From positions 1-25,887 of the IMG/VR virus record IMGVR_UViG_3300002053_000067: a stretch of 25,887 nt of DNA. One strand, 5' to 3'. This document shows positions 1 through 6,550 of this stretch, piece by piece (the stretch's first letter is position 1; each line of letters begins with the position of its first letter). The notes below the pieces were generated by a model, which saw only the letters and a list, made by a program, of their open reading frames with translations, ran no database searches and was not told where the DNA came from. The position numbers were made by a program, and so were the translations under genes. The DNA comes from a virus.

Positions 1-1
1 A

Positions 2-49
2 CAGTTGAAAGAATATGCTCAATTTGTTTGTCGTTTCTATGGATGTTAA
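2..49 (+). CDS. C-terminal end of an upstream gene, 5' end outside window
   Basis: A reading frame is open from base 2 and ends at TAA (47-49), giving the 15-residue tail QLKEYAQFVCRFYGC. The ATG of the HNH endonuclease gene follows two bases later, which is the usual spacing for consecutive phage genes, so this is probably the true end of a gene that begins outside the window. Its last residues (RFYGC) resemble the last residues of the endonuclease itself (RYYGC); see findings. Function cannot be told from so short a piece. Confidence 0.5.
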   Translation, partial: QLKEYAQFVCRFYGC

Positions 50-51
50 AA

Positions 52-504
52 ATGAAACAATGTCATAAATGTAAAAAATGGAAATCTGAATCTGAATTTT
101 ATAAAAGCTCTACTGGTAAAAACGGTTTAATGGAGCGATGTAAAGAATGTCATAAAACGTATAGTCGTAGGTATTTTCAGGTTCATAGATTTGATCGTTA
201 TCAATATACAAAAAAATATCGACAAACCATTAAAGGTTATTTGCGTGAGCGATTTTATGCAATGAAACAACGTTGTAATAATCCAAATTGTAAAAGTTAT
301 AAATATTATGGTGGGCGTGGAATTAAAGTTAAATTTATGTCTGTTAATGAATTTATCAATTATGTGATAAATGGACTACAGATTGATCCACGTGGTTTAG
401 ATATTGATCGTATTGATAATAATGGGCATTATGAAAAAGGAAACATAAGATTTGTTTCTCATGCCAAAAACAACAACAACAAACGCCGATATTACGGTTG
501 TTAA
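52..504 (+). CDS. HNH-type homing endonuclease, free-standing
   Basis: The 150-residue protein has an N-terminal zinc-finger-like set of cysteines (C4, C7, C30, C33). These are followed by the motif set of a common phage HNH endonuclease group: RCNNP, YYGGRGIKV near residue 88, then a DRIDNNGHYEKGNIRFVS stretch near residues 119-136. Such proteins cut DNA at a specific site and spread their own gene by recombination. In-frame starts also exist at 28 (TTG) and 43 (ATG); ATG 52 is chosen because the upstream gene ends at 49 and the cysteine motif begins directly after it. The C-terminus runs past the usual end of the family with RRYYGC, which resembles the end of the gene just upstream. Family assignment is firm; activity is inferred. 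Confidence 0.85.
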   Translation: MKQCHKCKKWKSESEFYKSSTGKNGLMERCKECHKTYSRRYFQVHRFDRYQYTKKYRQTIKGYLRERFYAMKQRCNNPNCKSYKYYGGRGIKVKFMSVNEFINYVINGLQIDPRGLDIDRIDNNGHYEKGNIRFVSHAKNNNNKRRYYGC

Positions 505-525
505 AAGGAAAGTGAGGGTTTGAAA

Positions 526-1035
526 ATGCGTATTGATGTTAAAAGAACAAAAGTCTATCTATTTAGAGAATTATCAGAGAACGCACAACAAAAAGCTCTT
601 GAAAAACTGTGGGAAATAAATGTGGATAGTGAATTTTGGTATGAATGTATTATTGAGGACGCCAAAGAAGTCGGTAAACTTATGGGGATTGATATTAACA
701 ATATTTATTTTTCCGGTTTTTGGAATCAAGGGGATGGAGCTTGTTTTGAGGGAAATTATGAGTATAGGAAAAACTCAGCTAAACTTGTACAAAATTATGC
801 ACCGAAAGATACAGAATTGCACCGGATAGTTACTGTCCAGTGGAACTACGATTATTATAAAAAACTCCCTGAAAATGTGGAAGATGATTTAGTTGAAACA
901 CTTCGAGATTTTATGGATTGGATTTATGATCAACTACGGAAAAATTATGAGTATTTTACAAGTAAAAAATCTATTATTGAAACCATTGAAGCGAATGAAT
1001 ATGAGTTTACGGAAGATGGAAAACTATATTTTTAA
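526..1035 (+). CDS. Conserved phage protein of unknown function
   Basis: The protein has 169 residues from ATG 526, preceded by a GAGGG site at about eight bases; an in-frame TTG at 520 is less likely. It begins with R-I-D-V-K-R-T-K-V-Y-L-F and has an ELSENAQQKALEKL helix, a region of E/D and W residues, and the segment SGFWNQGDGACFEG. I recognise this pattern (a 'sensor-like' ELS..AQ.KA helix followed by SGF..QGDGA.F) from uncharacterised phage and prophage proteins but know no proven function. It is acidic, probably cytoplasmic, with no membrane segment. It is the first of five closely spaced small genes (526-1972) that look like one early operon. Confidence 0.75.
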   Translation: MRIDVKRTKVYLFRELSENAQQKALEKLWEINVDSEFWYECIIEDAKEVGKLMGIDINNIYFSGFWNQGDGACFEGNYEYRKNSAKLVQNYAPKDTELHRIVTVQWNYDYYKKLPENVEDDLVETLRDFMDWIYDQLRKNYEYFTSKKSIIETIEANEYEFTEDGKLYF

Positions 1036-1054
1036 TAAACGCGGAGGGTGAAAA

Positions 1055-1342
1055 ATGTTAGACCAATATGGGAATGAAATACCAACAGACTTAGTATCAA
1101 TGCCAGATATAAATTTTCTCTCCGATGAAGGAATTAAAATCGTTGCTAATGCTGATTGGTACGATATTTATACTGGTGAAAATTATGGCTTTGATGCTTG
1201 GTTGTGTGTATCAGCAAAAGCAATTGATTATTTATCAGAAGAAAACATTGAGGATTGTTTAGATAGGCCAATTAAAGAAGTTTTAATAGTAAACGATGTA
1301 TTAAAACGTTGGTCTGAAGAAGATGGGTTTTATCACGCTTAA
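1055..1342 (+). CDS. Small acidic phage protein, unknown
   Basis: The 95-residue protein starts at ATG 1055 behind a strong GGAGGGTG site. It is rich in Asp and Glu and has no cysteine motif or membrane segment; recognisable stretches are ADWYDIYTGENYGFDAW and a C-terminal RWSEEDGFYHA. I do not recognise the family. It lies 19 bases after the previous gene and 15 before the next, which supports co-transcription. The acidic composition would fit a small protein that binds a host protein, but this is speculation. Confidence 0.7.
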   Translation: MLDQYGNEIPTDLVSMPDINFLSDEGIKIVANADWYDIYTGENYGFDAWLCVSAKAIDYLSEENIEDCLDRPIKEVLIVNDVLKRWSEEDGFYHA

Positions 1343-1357
1343 ATTGGAGGACTAAAA

Positions 1358-1651
1358 ATGCGGAACATAACTTATGCAATTGATCTGGAAACCGGCCTTG
1401 TTGTTTCTCGTGTCGGTAGTGAATTGGCTTGGCCGATTTTGGATTATGAAGGGATGTTACCAGAGAACAATTATGCAATGAATTATTGTCTTGAGAAAAT
1501 ATCCGTTTCTTCGGTAGCAGGATACTATTGGAGTTTGTTAAAATGGACACGAAAAATCCCTCTTGAAATCAAAAACATCCATCGCCGATTTTGGGGATTT
1601 AAGGAATTGAAAATCAGGGGGAAAAATGAAACGCAGCAAAACAGAGATTGA
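1358..1651 (+). CDS. Small phage protein, unknown
   Basis: The 97-residue protein starts at ATG 1358 with a TTGGAGGA site eight bases upstream. Its N-terminal half contains YAIDLETGLVVSRVGSELAWPILDYEGM, which has alternating hydrophobic residues typical of short beta strands; the C-terminal third is basic (KWTRKIPLEIKNIHRRFWGFK). The last 26 bases overlap the next gene in another frame. No family is recognised. The basic tail could bind nucleic acid, but nothing else supports that. Confidence 0.7.
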   Translation: MRNITYAIDLETGLVVSRVGSELAWPILDYEGMLPENNYAMNYCLEKISVSSVAGYYWSLLKWTRKIPLEIKNIHRRFWGFKELKIRGKNETQQNRD

Positions 1652-1820
1652 CAAAAAGATAAAATCTGTTACAACACGGCTAATTAATCTTGAAGATGAA
1701 ATCAAAGATATTACCGGAGATTTGTTTGCTTGGGCAGGATTAAAAAACGCCAAGAAAATTGTTGTAGCTGTCCGAAGGAATTTGAGGGCAGAGGAATTGA
1801 GACGGAAAAATTTGAAGTGA
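1626..1820 (+). CDS. Small basic helical protein, unknown
   Basis: The 64-residue protein starts at ATG 1626 behind a CAGGGGGAAAA site placed inside the end of the previous gene. It is strongly basic and predicted helical: an N-terminal TEIDKKIKSVTTRLINLEDEIKDI helix has coiled-coil-like heptad spacing, and the C-terminus is RRNLRAEELRRKNLK. This looks like a small coiled-coil or nucleic-acid-associated protein. No family is recognised. Confidence 0.65.
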   Translation: MKRSKTEIDKKIKSVTTRLINLEDEIKDITGDLFAWAGLKNAKKIVVAVRRNLRAEELRRKNLK

Positions 1821-1834
1821 AAGTGAGGTGAAAA

Positions 1835-1972
1835 ATGTACACACTTATTTTATGTCAAGAAGATTTCAAAGACGAAGCATATTGGGTTGCTCTATGTGAT
1901 TCTCTGGACGTACCTAATACTGTGGACTCAATAACAGTAGATATTACCGGAGTACAATATATTGAACCATAA
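1835..1972 (+). CDS. Very small protein (45 residues), unknown
   Basis: ATG 1835 follows a strong GAGGTGAAAA site, 14 bases after the preceding stop, and the frame ends at TAA 1970-1972. The product begins MYTLILCQEDFKDEAYWVAL and continues with SLDVPNTVDSITVDITG, an alternating pattern typical of a small beta-rich fold. Position, spacing and ribosome binding site match the genes on either side, so it is likely real although short. No function can be assigned. Confidence 0.55.
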   Translation: MYTLILCQEDFKDEAYWVALCDSLDVPNTVDSITVDITGVQYIEP

Positions 1973-2007
1973 CTCGCCGAGGTGATTGTAATTATTGAAT
2001 GGGGGAA

Positions 2008-2035
2008 GGTAGTGGCAGGGAAACTTGCCACTATC
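2008..2035. other. Stem-loop in the gap between two small genes
   Basis: GGTAGTGGCA (2008-2017) and TGCCACTATC (2026-2035) pair over ten bases with one G-U pair and an eight-base loop. No T-run follows, so it is a weak terminator candidate at best. It lies 25 bases before the next ATG, just ahead of its ribosome binding site, and could tune translation or protect a processed transcript end. A short GTG frame (1982-2038, 18 residues) also covers it but has a poor ribosome binding site. Confidence 0.5.
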
Positions 2036-2059
2036 TAAATTTCAAGTTAGGGGGAAAAA

Positions 2060-2242
2060 ATGTCAAATCAAACAATTCAAATCGGAGAAAATCTAATGTC
2101 AATTCATAGACCTGCTTATACCCAAAATGATCTTTATGCTTTTAACCATTGTTTCCGAGTTAAACGAATTGATAAAGGTTTTTTCACTCGGACTAAAGGT
2201 TTTGCTAAAAAAGAGGATTTAGCCTTGTTAAATTCGGTGTAA
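2060..2242 (+). CDS. Small basic protein, unknown
   Basis: The 60-residue protein starts at ATG 2060 behind a TTAGGGGGAAAAA site. It is basic (KRIDKGFFTRTKGFAKKED) and has no cysteine pair or membrane segment. It is the last gene before the AT-rich gap at 2243-2399. A second in-frame ATG at 2096 lacks a good ribosome binding site. No family is recognised. Confidence 0.55.
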   Translation: MSNQTIQIGENLMSIHRPAYTQNDLYAFNHCFRVKRIDKGFFTRTKGFAKKEDLALLNSV

Positions 2243-2359
2243 TCCAAAAAATTGATATAGGTATTACAGTCGGAAATAAAAAGTGAAAATTTTTTAATTA
2301 GTAAAGCTTAAAAATAACCAAAATTTACTAAAAAATGAGTGTAAAAACGATAAATTGCC

Positions 2360-2365
2360 TATAAT
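2360..2365 (+). promoter_or_regulatory. Possible -10 promoter element (TATAAT)
   Basis: The 157-base gap 2243-2399 is the longest AT-rich noncoding stretch in the left part of the window. It holds a perfect TATAAT at 2360-2365, 35 bases before a gene with a GGGGGG ribosome binding site. No good -35 match (TTGACA) is found at 16-18 bases upstream, so it may need an activator or a phage-specific polymerase, or be chance in AT-rich DNA. Confidence 0.3.
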
Positions 2366-2399
2366 TATGGATACTGTAATTTCATTTTTGGGGGGATAA

Positions 2400-2744
2400 T
2401 TGAAACTATATGAAAAATTTCTCAAGTTTGCATCTAAACGTCTTAAAAAAGATTTAGAAGTAACAAAAAAAGTTGTTGAATTTTTTCTTGAAAAATACAA
2501 CCTCACACCACGAACAATTGAATGTTATCTTCATTGGGGGCGATGGAAAACACAACACCAAATTGCAAAAGAAATGAAAATTAGTCAACCAAGAGTATGC
2601 GAAGAATTAATAAAATTAAAAATTGTTTGTCCTGAACTTTTCTATCGGGGTTTTTATGTTCCTGATATTCCACAGATGGTTTATTTAACGCCAGAAGAGT
2701 GGAAAATTTTTGAAGAACAAGGTTTAATTAAGGAAAAATTTTGA
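2400..2744 (+). CDS. Putative helix-turn-helix DNA-binding protein
   Basis: The 114-residue protein starts at TTG 2400; the GGGGGG run four bases upstream and the absence of an in-frame ATG near the N-terminus support this start. The central part, TQHQIAKEMKISQPRVCEEL (about residues 52-71), fits a helix-turn-helix: I-A-K-E-M, a turn at K-I-S, then a recognition helix Q-P-R-V-C-E-E-L. This is like sigma-factor region 4 or Trp-repressor-like proteins. The N-terminus is a long basic helix. It is preceded by a possible promoter and could regulate the neighbouring early genes; this role is inferred. Confidence 0.7.
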   Translation: MKLYEKFLKFASKRLKKDLEVTKKVVEFFLEKYNLTPRTIECYLHWGRWKTQHQIAKEMKISQPRVCEELIKLKIVCPELFYRGFYVPDIPQMVYLTPEEWKIFEEQGLIKEKF

Positions 2745-2761
2745 AAATTAAGGGGGTAAAA

Positions 2762-3043
2762 ATGTCAATGATTAAATTAGGTAATGGTGTTGAAATTTCA
2801 GAGGATACTGTTGTAGCTGCTCTGAAAAAAGCAGGAATTGAGACAAAACCACCAGAATCAAAACATATTTTTGGGGCAGGAGATGTGGCTAAAAATGAAG
2901 ATGGTGAATGGAGATTTATTGTTTATGTAAATGGAAAATTATATAGTGTTGATAGAGGTGGATATTCACTGAGCGAAGGACAAAAGAGTTTTGAACGTTG
3001 GGGTTATCAATTTGTCGGCAAATTAAAAAACTTATTAAAGTGA
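2762..3043 (+). CDS. Small phage protein, unknown
   Basis: The 93-residue protein is read from ATG 2762, which follows an AAGGGGGTAAAA site; an in-frame TTG at 2741 overlapping the previous stop has no suitable site. The N-terminal part (MIKLGNGVEISEDTVVAALKKAGI) is a short strand followed by a helix, and the middle (GDVAKNEDGEWRFIVYVNGKLYSVD) looks like a small beta sheet. The family is not recognised. A long structured gap follows. Confidence 0.7.
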   Translation: MSMIKLGNGVEISEDTVVAALKKAGIETKPPESKHIFGAGDVAKNEDGEWRFIVYVNGKLYSVDRGGYSLSEGQKSFERWGYQFVGKLKNLLK

Positions 3044-3075
3044 CTTTCGTAGGGGTAGAATCTTTTATTCAAAAA

Positions 3076-3142
3076 CCAGCCCACAACACAAGCCCCGCCT
3101 TATTCGGTATAGTATAAATTAGGCTGATAGTGTGTGGGTTGG
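3076..3142. promoter_or_regulatory. Long stem-loop in intergenic region, possible regulatory RNA element
   Basis: CCAGCCCACA (3076-3085) pairs with TGTGGGTTGG (3133-3142) with one G-U pair; after a bulged A the stem continues as CAC (3087-3089) with GTG (3130-3132). Inside, AGCC (3091-3094) pairs with GGCT (3122-3125), and CCG (3095-3097) with CGG (3105-3107). This is the most GC-rich patch of the region and fills the gap 3044-3173. TATAAT occurs just after it (3150-3155). Read on the minus strand, the stem is followed by TTTTT. It has no complete tRNA pattern. Confidence 0.5.
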
Positions 3143-3173
3143 TAGGAATTATAATATATGAAAAAACGTGATT

Positions 3174-3450
3174 ATGAAAAGTAGAGTATGCGAAAATTGT
3201 AAAAAAGAATATCTTCCTACAGGAAAAAATCAAAAAGTTTGTAAAATTTGTAAACCTGTTCGTATTAAAGAAACAAATAAACGATATTTTAGAAGTGAAA
3301 AAAGGAAATTAGGAAAAAAGCAATATAGGAACACTATTGGGGGAAAATTAGGAGTTGTATTTTCACATATTAAAGAACGTTGTAAATATTGAGTTTATTA
3401 GTCCAAGTGAACATAAAAAGAAACATTCAAAAAGAGTGAGAACTAAATAA
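3174..3450 (+). pseudogene. HNH homing endonuclease remnant with internal deletion and frameshift
   Basis: The frame from ATG 3174 gives the N-terminal half of an HNH endonuclease like the one at 52-504. It has a zinc-type cysteine set (CENCKKEY, CKICK), a basic linker, then NTIGGKLGVVFSHIKERCKY, and it stops at TGA 3390-3392. In the +1 frame directly across that stop the C-terminal end of such a protein appears: NIEFISPSEHKKKHSKRVRTK, ending at TAA 3448-3450. The whole catalytic middle (YGGRGI and DRIDNNGHYE parts) is missing. Left and right parts meet at AATATT, suggesting deletion between short repeats. No ribosome binding site is seen. It should be inactive. Confidence 0.8.
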
Positions 3451-3620
3451 TGGGAAAAGGATCGACACGCAGACCGAGTAGTATAACAAGAGAGGAAGAA
3501 AATTTGCGTTGGAAACTGGCTTTTGGTCATATTACTTTTGAACAATTTGAGCGGAAGTATAAGGAATTATTAAAAGCGGGGAAAATAAAACGTAATGGGA
3601 GGGTGATTAAAAATGCCTGA
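3450..3620 (+). CDS. Small phage protein of the 'GKGSTRRP' type
   Basis: ATG 3450 overlaps the stop of the endonuclease remnant (TAATG), and the frame ends at TGA 3618-3620, giving 56 residues. The start MGKGSTRRPSSITREEENLR is a pattern seen at the N-terminus of many short uncharacterised phage proteins. It continues WKLAFGHITFEQFERKYKEL and a basic end. It overlaps the next gene by eight bases. Function is unknown; the basic, helical make-up would suit a small DNA- or protein-binding factor. Confidence 0.7.
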   Translation: MGKGSTRRPSSITREEENLRWKLAFGHITFEQFERKYKELLKAGKIKRNGRVIKNA

Positions 3621-4092
3621 GTGCATTGATTGTGAAAATTATTCAGGAATGGGGTGTATATGTCTAAAAGGTAAGGTTTCTATATTAGCAAATTTACCTT
3701 GTGCGGATTTTCAATCAAAACAACCAAAACAACCCAACCCAAAAACCCGCCAATTTGATTCTGGGGCTACACGGGATACTGATATTGGAAAACTTGATTA
3801 TGAGGGATTTCTTTCCCCGATAGTTTTACAACGATATGCTCAATATCTTCATAAACACCGCACACAATCAGATGGACAATTGCGAGATTCTGATAATTGG
3901 CAAAATATGTTTGGGGAAAAACATTTTGATATATGTATGAAATCCGCATGTAGGCATTTTATAGATTGGTGGTTGCAGCATCGTAAAATTAAAACAGAAA
4001 ATGAGTTAGAAGATAGTATATGTGCAATTATTTTTAATGCAATGGCGTATCTTTATAAAATTGAATATGAAAAAAGAAATAGTAAAAATTAA
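3613..4092 (+). CDS. dATP/dGTP diphosphohydrolase-like protein (DUF5664-type)
   Basis: The 159-residue protein starts at ATG 3613 behind GGGAGGGTG. Residues 1-35 hold a cysteine-rich segment (CIDCENYSGMGCICLKG) that may bind a metal. From about residue 50 the sequence follows the pattern of the phage DUF5664 family: TRDTDIGKLDYEGFLSPIVL, then RYAQYLHKHRTQSDGQLRDSDNWQ, then MKSACRHFIDWWLQHR, and finally CAIIFNAMAYLYKI. Pfam names this family dATP/dGTP diphosphohydrolase N-terminal domain, and it is related to MazG-like enzymes that remove pyrophosphate from dNTPs. Its last 17 codons appear to have been replaced when the following LAGLIDADG gene arrived; the final residues (EYEKRNSKN) share DNA with that gene's start. 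Confidence 0.75.
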   Translation: MPECIDCENYSGMGCICLKGKVSILANLPCADFQSKQPKQPNPKTRQFDSGATRDTDIGKLDYEGFLSPIVLQRYAQYLHKHRTQSDGQLRDSDNWQNMFGEKHFDICMKSACRHFIDWWLQHRKIKTENELEDSICAIIFNAMAYLYKIEYEKRNSKN

Positions 4093-4489
4093 ACCGTCAA
4101 AAGATATATTGTGCTATGTTGCTGGTTTGTTTGACGGAGAGGGTTGCATAAAAATTTGCAGAGTAAATGCTAAATCCATCAATAGACCAAATGATAGATT
4201 TACTCTTGATATTCAATTACAGATGACTGATGAAAATGTAGTTAAATGGCTTTGGGGTACTTTTGGTGGTTATTTCTATATACATAAAACTAAAAATCCC
4301 AAATGGAAAACTTCATATAGATGGATACTACAATATCAGAGATGCAAACTGTTTCTTCAATGGATAATGCCATTTTTGAAAACCAAAAAACGATTAGCAA
4401 AATTGGCATTAGAGTATTTAGAAATATCAAAAAGAGATATAGAAGCAAAAAAAGGAATTTATCAACTGATAAAAAAGATGAACCATTAA
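4067..4489 (+). CDS. LAGLIDADG homing endonuclease
   Basis: The 140-residue protein from ATG 4067 has one clear LAGLIDADG helix, YVAGLFDGEGCIKI (about residues 16-29), then a beta-rich saddle region (FTLDIQLQMTDENVVKWL, SYRWILQYQRCKLFLQWI) and a helical end. This is the layout of single-motif enzymes that act as homodimers and cut a long specific DNA site. An upstream TTG (4022) would put the start deep in the neighbour and lacks support. The first 26 bases overlap the DUF5664 gene in another frame, and a second copy of that gene's end follows at 4488-4559, marking the insertion site. No good ribosome binding site is seen, so translation may depend on coupling. Confidence 0.85.
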   Translation: MKKEIVKIKPSKDILCYVAGLFDGEGCIKICRVNAKSINRPNDRFTLDIQLQMTDENVVKWLWGTFGGYFYIHKTKNPKWKTSYRWILQYQRCKLFLQWIMPFLKTKKRLAKLALEYLEISKRDIEAKKGIYQLIKKMNH

Positions 4490-4559
4490 TACAATGAGGT
4501 ATTTGTTTGAAATTTTGAAAAAAAATCGGAGGAAAAATGAACATAATAGAAAGCACTAA
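4488..4559 (+). pseudogene. Displaced 3' end of the DUF5664 gene
   Basis: In the frame beginning AAT 4488 the DNA reads NTMRYLFEILKKNRRKN and so on to TAA 4557-4559. This matches the end of the intact gene upstream (NAMAYLYKI) at N, M, Y, L and I in register, about 20 of 27 bases being identical, and it looks even closer to the usual end of the family. It follows the LAGLIDADG gene directly and has no start of its own, as expected if the endonuclease gene entered near the 3' end. Its GGAGG serves as ribosome binding site of the next gene. Confidence 0.6.
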
Positions 4560-4947
4560 TCGAGGATTATGGTATTTTGCCCATCCTTACACTTGTAAAG
4601 ACAAAAACGGAAATTTTGTACCAGAAGGAGAGGATGCAAATTTCCATCTTTGTAATATTCGAGCAGCGGAATTGTTAATTCGGGGTTATAATATTTATGC
4701 CCCAATTTCACACACACACCCGATTCATCGGGCTTGTCCCGAATTTCTTGCCCGGCATGAGCATGAACTTTGGTATCAATTAGACAATGAATTTATTGAC
4801 AAAACAAATTGGGCGGGAATTATTCTTGCTCCTGGGTGGGAAAAATCATCTGGTTGTCAGGCTGAAAAAGAACGAATCGAAGTTCGGGGACTGCCTGTTC
4901 TTTTTTATTCTGATATTATTGCGGAGGTAAAATGTCACGAGTGTTAG
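4537..4947 (+). CDS. DUF1937 / nucleoside 2-deoxyribosyltransferase-like protein
   Basis: The 136-residue protein starts at ATG 4537 behind TCGGAGGAAAA. Its pattern fits the DUF1937/DUF4406 group, which has the fold of nucleoside 2-deoxyribosyltransferases: WYFAHPYTCKD at residues 8-18, an N-x-R-A-A-x-L-L-x-x-G-Y-N-I-Y-A-P-I-S-H-T-H-P stretch, and the second half WAGIILAPGWEKSSGCQAEKE with the acidic residue usual for catalysis. Such enzymes exchange or hydrolyse the base of a deoxynucleoside. Together with the DUF5664 protein and the phosphoesterase it suggests a nucleotide-pool function, though most DUF1937 proteins are uncharacterised. It overlaps the next gene by 16 bases. Confidence 0.75.
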   Translation: MNIIESTNRGLWYFAHPYTCKDKNGNFVPEGEDANFHLCNIRAAELLIRGYNIYAPISHTHPIHRACPEFLARHEHELWYQLDNEFIDKTNWAGIILAPGWEKSSGCQAEKERIEVRGLPVLFYSDIIAEVKCHEC

Positions 4948-5636
4948 CAATTGGAGATTTGCATGAACCTGTATCTCATCCAGGTTATTTGCAATTTTGC
5001 AAAGACCTCCGATGTAAATATCGGTGCAATGAAATAGTTTTTATTGGTGATGTAACCGACCATCAAGCTATCAGTTTTCACGCTAATAATCCAATGTGTC
5101 CGGGACCAGATGATGAATATCAATTAACTAAACAGGCTATTAAAAAATGGTATAAAGCATTTTCAAATGCCAAAATTTGTGTTGGAAATCACGATGATAG
5201 AGTGATTCGATTAGCTGAATCAGTTAATATCCCCCCCCAATATTTGCGAAATTACGCTGAAGTTTGGAAAACTCCTAAATGGAATTGGGATTACGAGCAT
5301 ATTATTGATGATGTTTATTATTGGCATGGAACAGGGCGGGGAGGGATTCATCCAGCTTACAATGTAATGAAAGATATGTTAATGCCGGTTGTAATGGGAC
5401 ATTGCCACGCAGCAGCAGGAATTAAATGGCTTGCAAATCCACTTCGGCGTATTTTTGGTGTGGATGTTGGATGTGGTATTGATGTAGATGCCTGGCAATT
5501 TGCTTATGGGAGACATGAAAAGAAACGGCCAATTTTAGCAGCGGCTGTAATTATTGATGGGGTACCGCAACATTTTATTATGCCATGCGGTCGGGGTGAA
5601 TTATATCATAAAAGTAATTTCAAAAATGGGGGTTGA
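4932..5636 (+). CDS. Calcineurin-like metallophosphoesterase
   Basis: The 234-residue protein carries the full metal-binding signature of this superfamily: GDLHEP (D9, H11), FIGDVTDHQ (D40), VGNHDDR, YYWHGTG and MGHCHAA in the expected order. These enzymes hydrolyse phosphomonoester or phosphodiester bonds with two metal ions; phage members include nucleases, nucleotidases and RNA/DNA end-repair enzymes, and the substrate cannot be told here. The start ATG 4932 lies inside the previous gene and has GCGGAGGTAAA in front. The C-terminal half contains GVDVGCGIDVDAW and the motif set is complete, so it should be active. Confidence 0.9.
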   Translation: MSRVLAIGDLHEPVSHPGYLQFCKDLRCKYRCNEIVFIGDVTDHQAISFHANNPMCPGPDDEYQLTKQAIKKWYKAFSNAKICVGNHDDRVIRLAESVNIPPQYLRNYAEVWKTPKWNWDYEHIIDDVYYWHGTGRGGIHPAYNVMKDMLMPVVMGHCHAAAGIKWLANPLRRIFGVDVGCGIDVDAWQFAYGRHEKKRPILAAAVIIDGVPQHFIMPCGRGELYHKSNFKNGG

Positions 5637-5639
5637 AAA

Positions 5640-6020
5640 ATGAAAAAGAAATATCTAACACGAAAAAAAGCAATTGAACTTTGTATTGAGTTATGGGAAT
5701 GGTTAGCTAAAACAGGAAAAAGAAAAGAGGACTGGCCTGATTGGGAAAAATATGAAAAATATTTTAGAACTTTTATTTTTTCAGCATCAAATGATTGCTG
5801 GTTTTGTGAATATGATAATCAGCAAGTCCAACAACAACATAAATGTGATATAGGAATTTGTAAATATTGTCCATTTTTTCAACATATAGGTCATTGTAAT
5901 TCAAATAAAAAAAGTAATTTTAGCTTATGGGATAGAGCAAAACTTCCTAAAACCCGCAAAAAATATGCTACTTTGTTTTTAGAACAAATTAAAAGTATCC
6001 CAATAAGGAAAAGAAAATGA
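5640..6020 (+). CDS. Cysteine-rich phage protein, unknown
   Basis: The 126-residue protein starts at ATG 5640 behind AATGGGGGTTGAAAA. The N-terminus is helical (TRKKAIELCIELWEWLAKTGKRKEDWPDWEKY). The middle has two CxxC-like groups, CWFCEYD and CDIGICKYCPFF, plus a further H/C pair (HIGHCN), suggesting a zinc site, and a helix KYATLFLEQIKSI ends it. I recognise the general pattern from uncharacterised phage proteins but not a function. It overlaps the next gene by four bases (ATGA). Confidence 0.75.
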   Translation: MKKKYLTRKKAIELCIELWEWLAKTGKRKEDWPDWEKYEKYFRTFIFSASNDCWFCEYDNQQVQQQHKCDIGICKYCPFFQHIGHCNSNKKSNFSLWDRAKLPKTRKKYATLFLEQIKSIPIRKRK

Positions 6021-6550
6021 CAAATAATATTCCATTACCACCCGAATCACCAAAGAAATCGGGTAAAAAAGAAGTTGATGCGGTAACAAATGAAATGCGG
6101 AAAGAAGCATTTGAAAAATGCCATCTTCCAAAAAATATAAAATCTAAAATTCAATTTGATAATCCTGAAAAGTACCAAACTAAAAAGAAATTACATCAGG
6201 AAATCAGGCAGACATTACTTGAATTACGAAAAACCCTACCTTATGCCAATCATCGGGAAATAATAATGCAATTTATCGGCGTGATTAACCCCGGTTCAAT
6301 GGGCGGGGATGTCACCCGATTACCGTATGAATCATCGGGGCCAGTTGCTCGAACTGCAAGCAAGATGGAATGTGTTTTTGCTTTGGTTAGTTATGTAATT
6401 CAGGAATATTGGAAATATTGTACTGATATTTATAGTCCGATTTACATTAATCAAAATCTTGAATTTTTGCAACAAATCACCAAAAATGGCCTCAATCAAT
6501 ATCAAGTTATAGGAAATGTGCGGGAAGGATTCAGTTTGGGGGGGTTGTGA
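6017..6550 (+). CDS. Unknown phage protein with N-terminal IPLPP motif
   Basis: The 177-residue protein starts at ATG 6017 (AAGGAAAAG upstream, ATGA overlap with the previous gene). The N-terminus MTNNIPLPPESPKKSGKK is proline-rich, then basic and probably disordered; the same I-P-L-P-P string opens the HD protein at 10406 and the methyltransferase at 14140. After a basic region a mostly helical part follows (HQEIRQTLLELRKTLPYANHR), a Gly/Pro-rich turn (GVINPGSMGGDVTRLPYES) and a helical end. The family is not recognised. Its place just before the DNA polymerase suggests a part in replication. Confidence 0.7.
   Translation: MTNNIPLPPESPKKSGKKEVDAVTNEMRKEAFEKCHLPKNIKSKIQFDNPEKYQTKKKLHQEIRQTLLELRKTLPYANHREIIMQFIGVINPGSMGGDVTRLPYESSGPVARTASKMECVFALVSYVIQEYWKYCTDIYSPIYINQNLEFLQQITKNGLNQYQVIGNVREGFSLGGL

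Noticed and set aside
3076-3142. tRNA or tRNA-like cloverleaf
   Set aside because: The outer stem is 13 bases rather than 7, and no T-loop or D-loop consensus exists on either strand.
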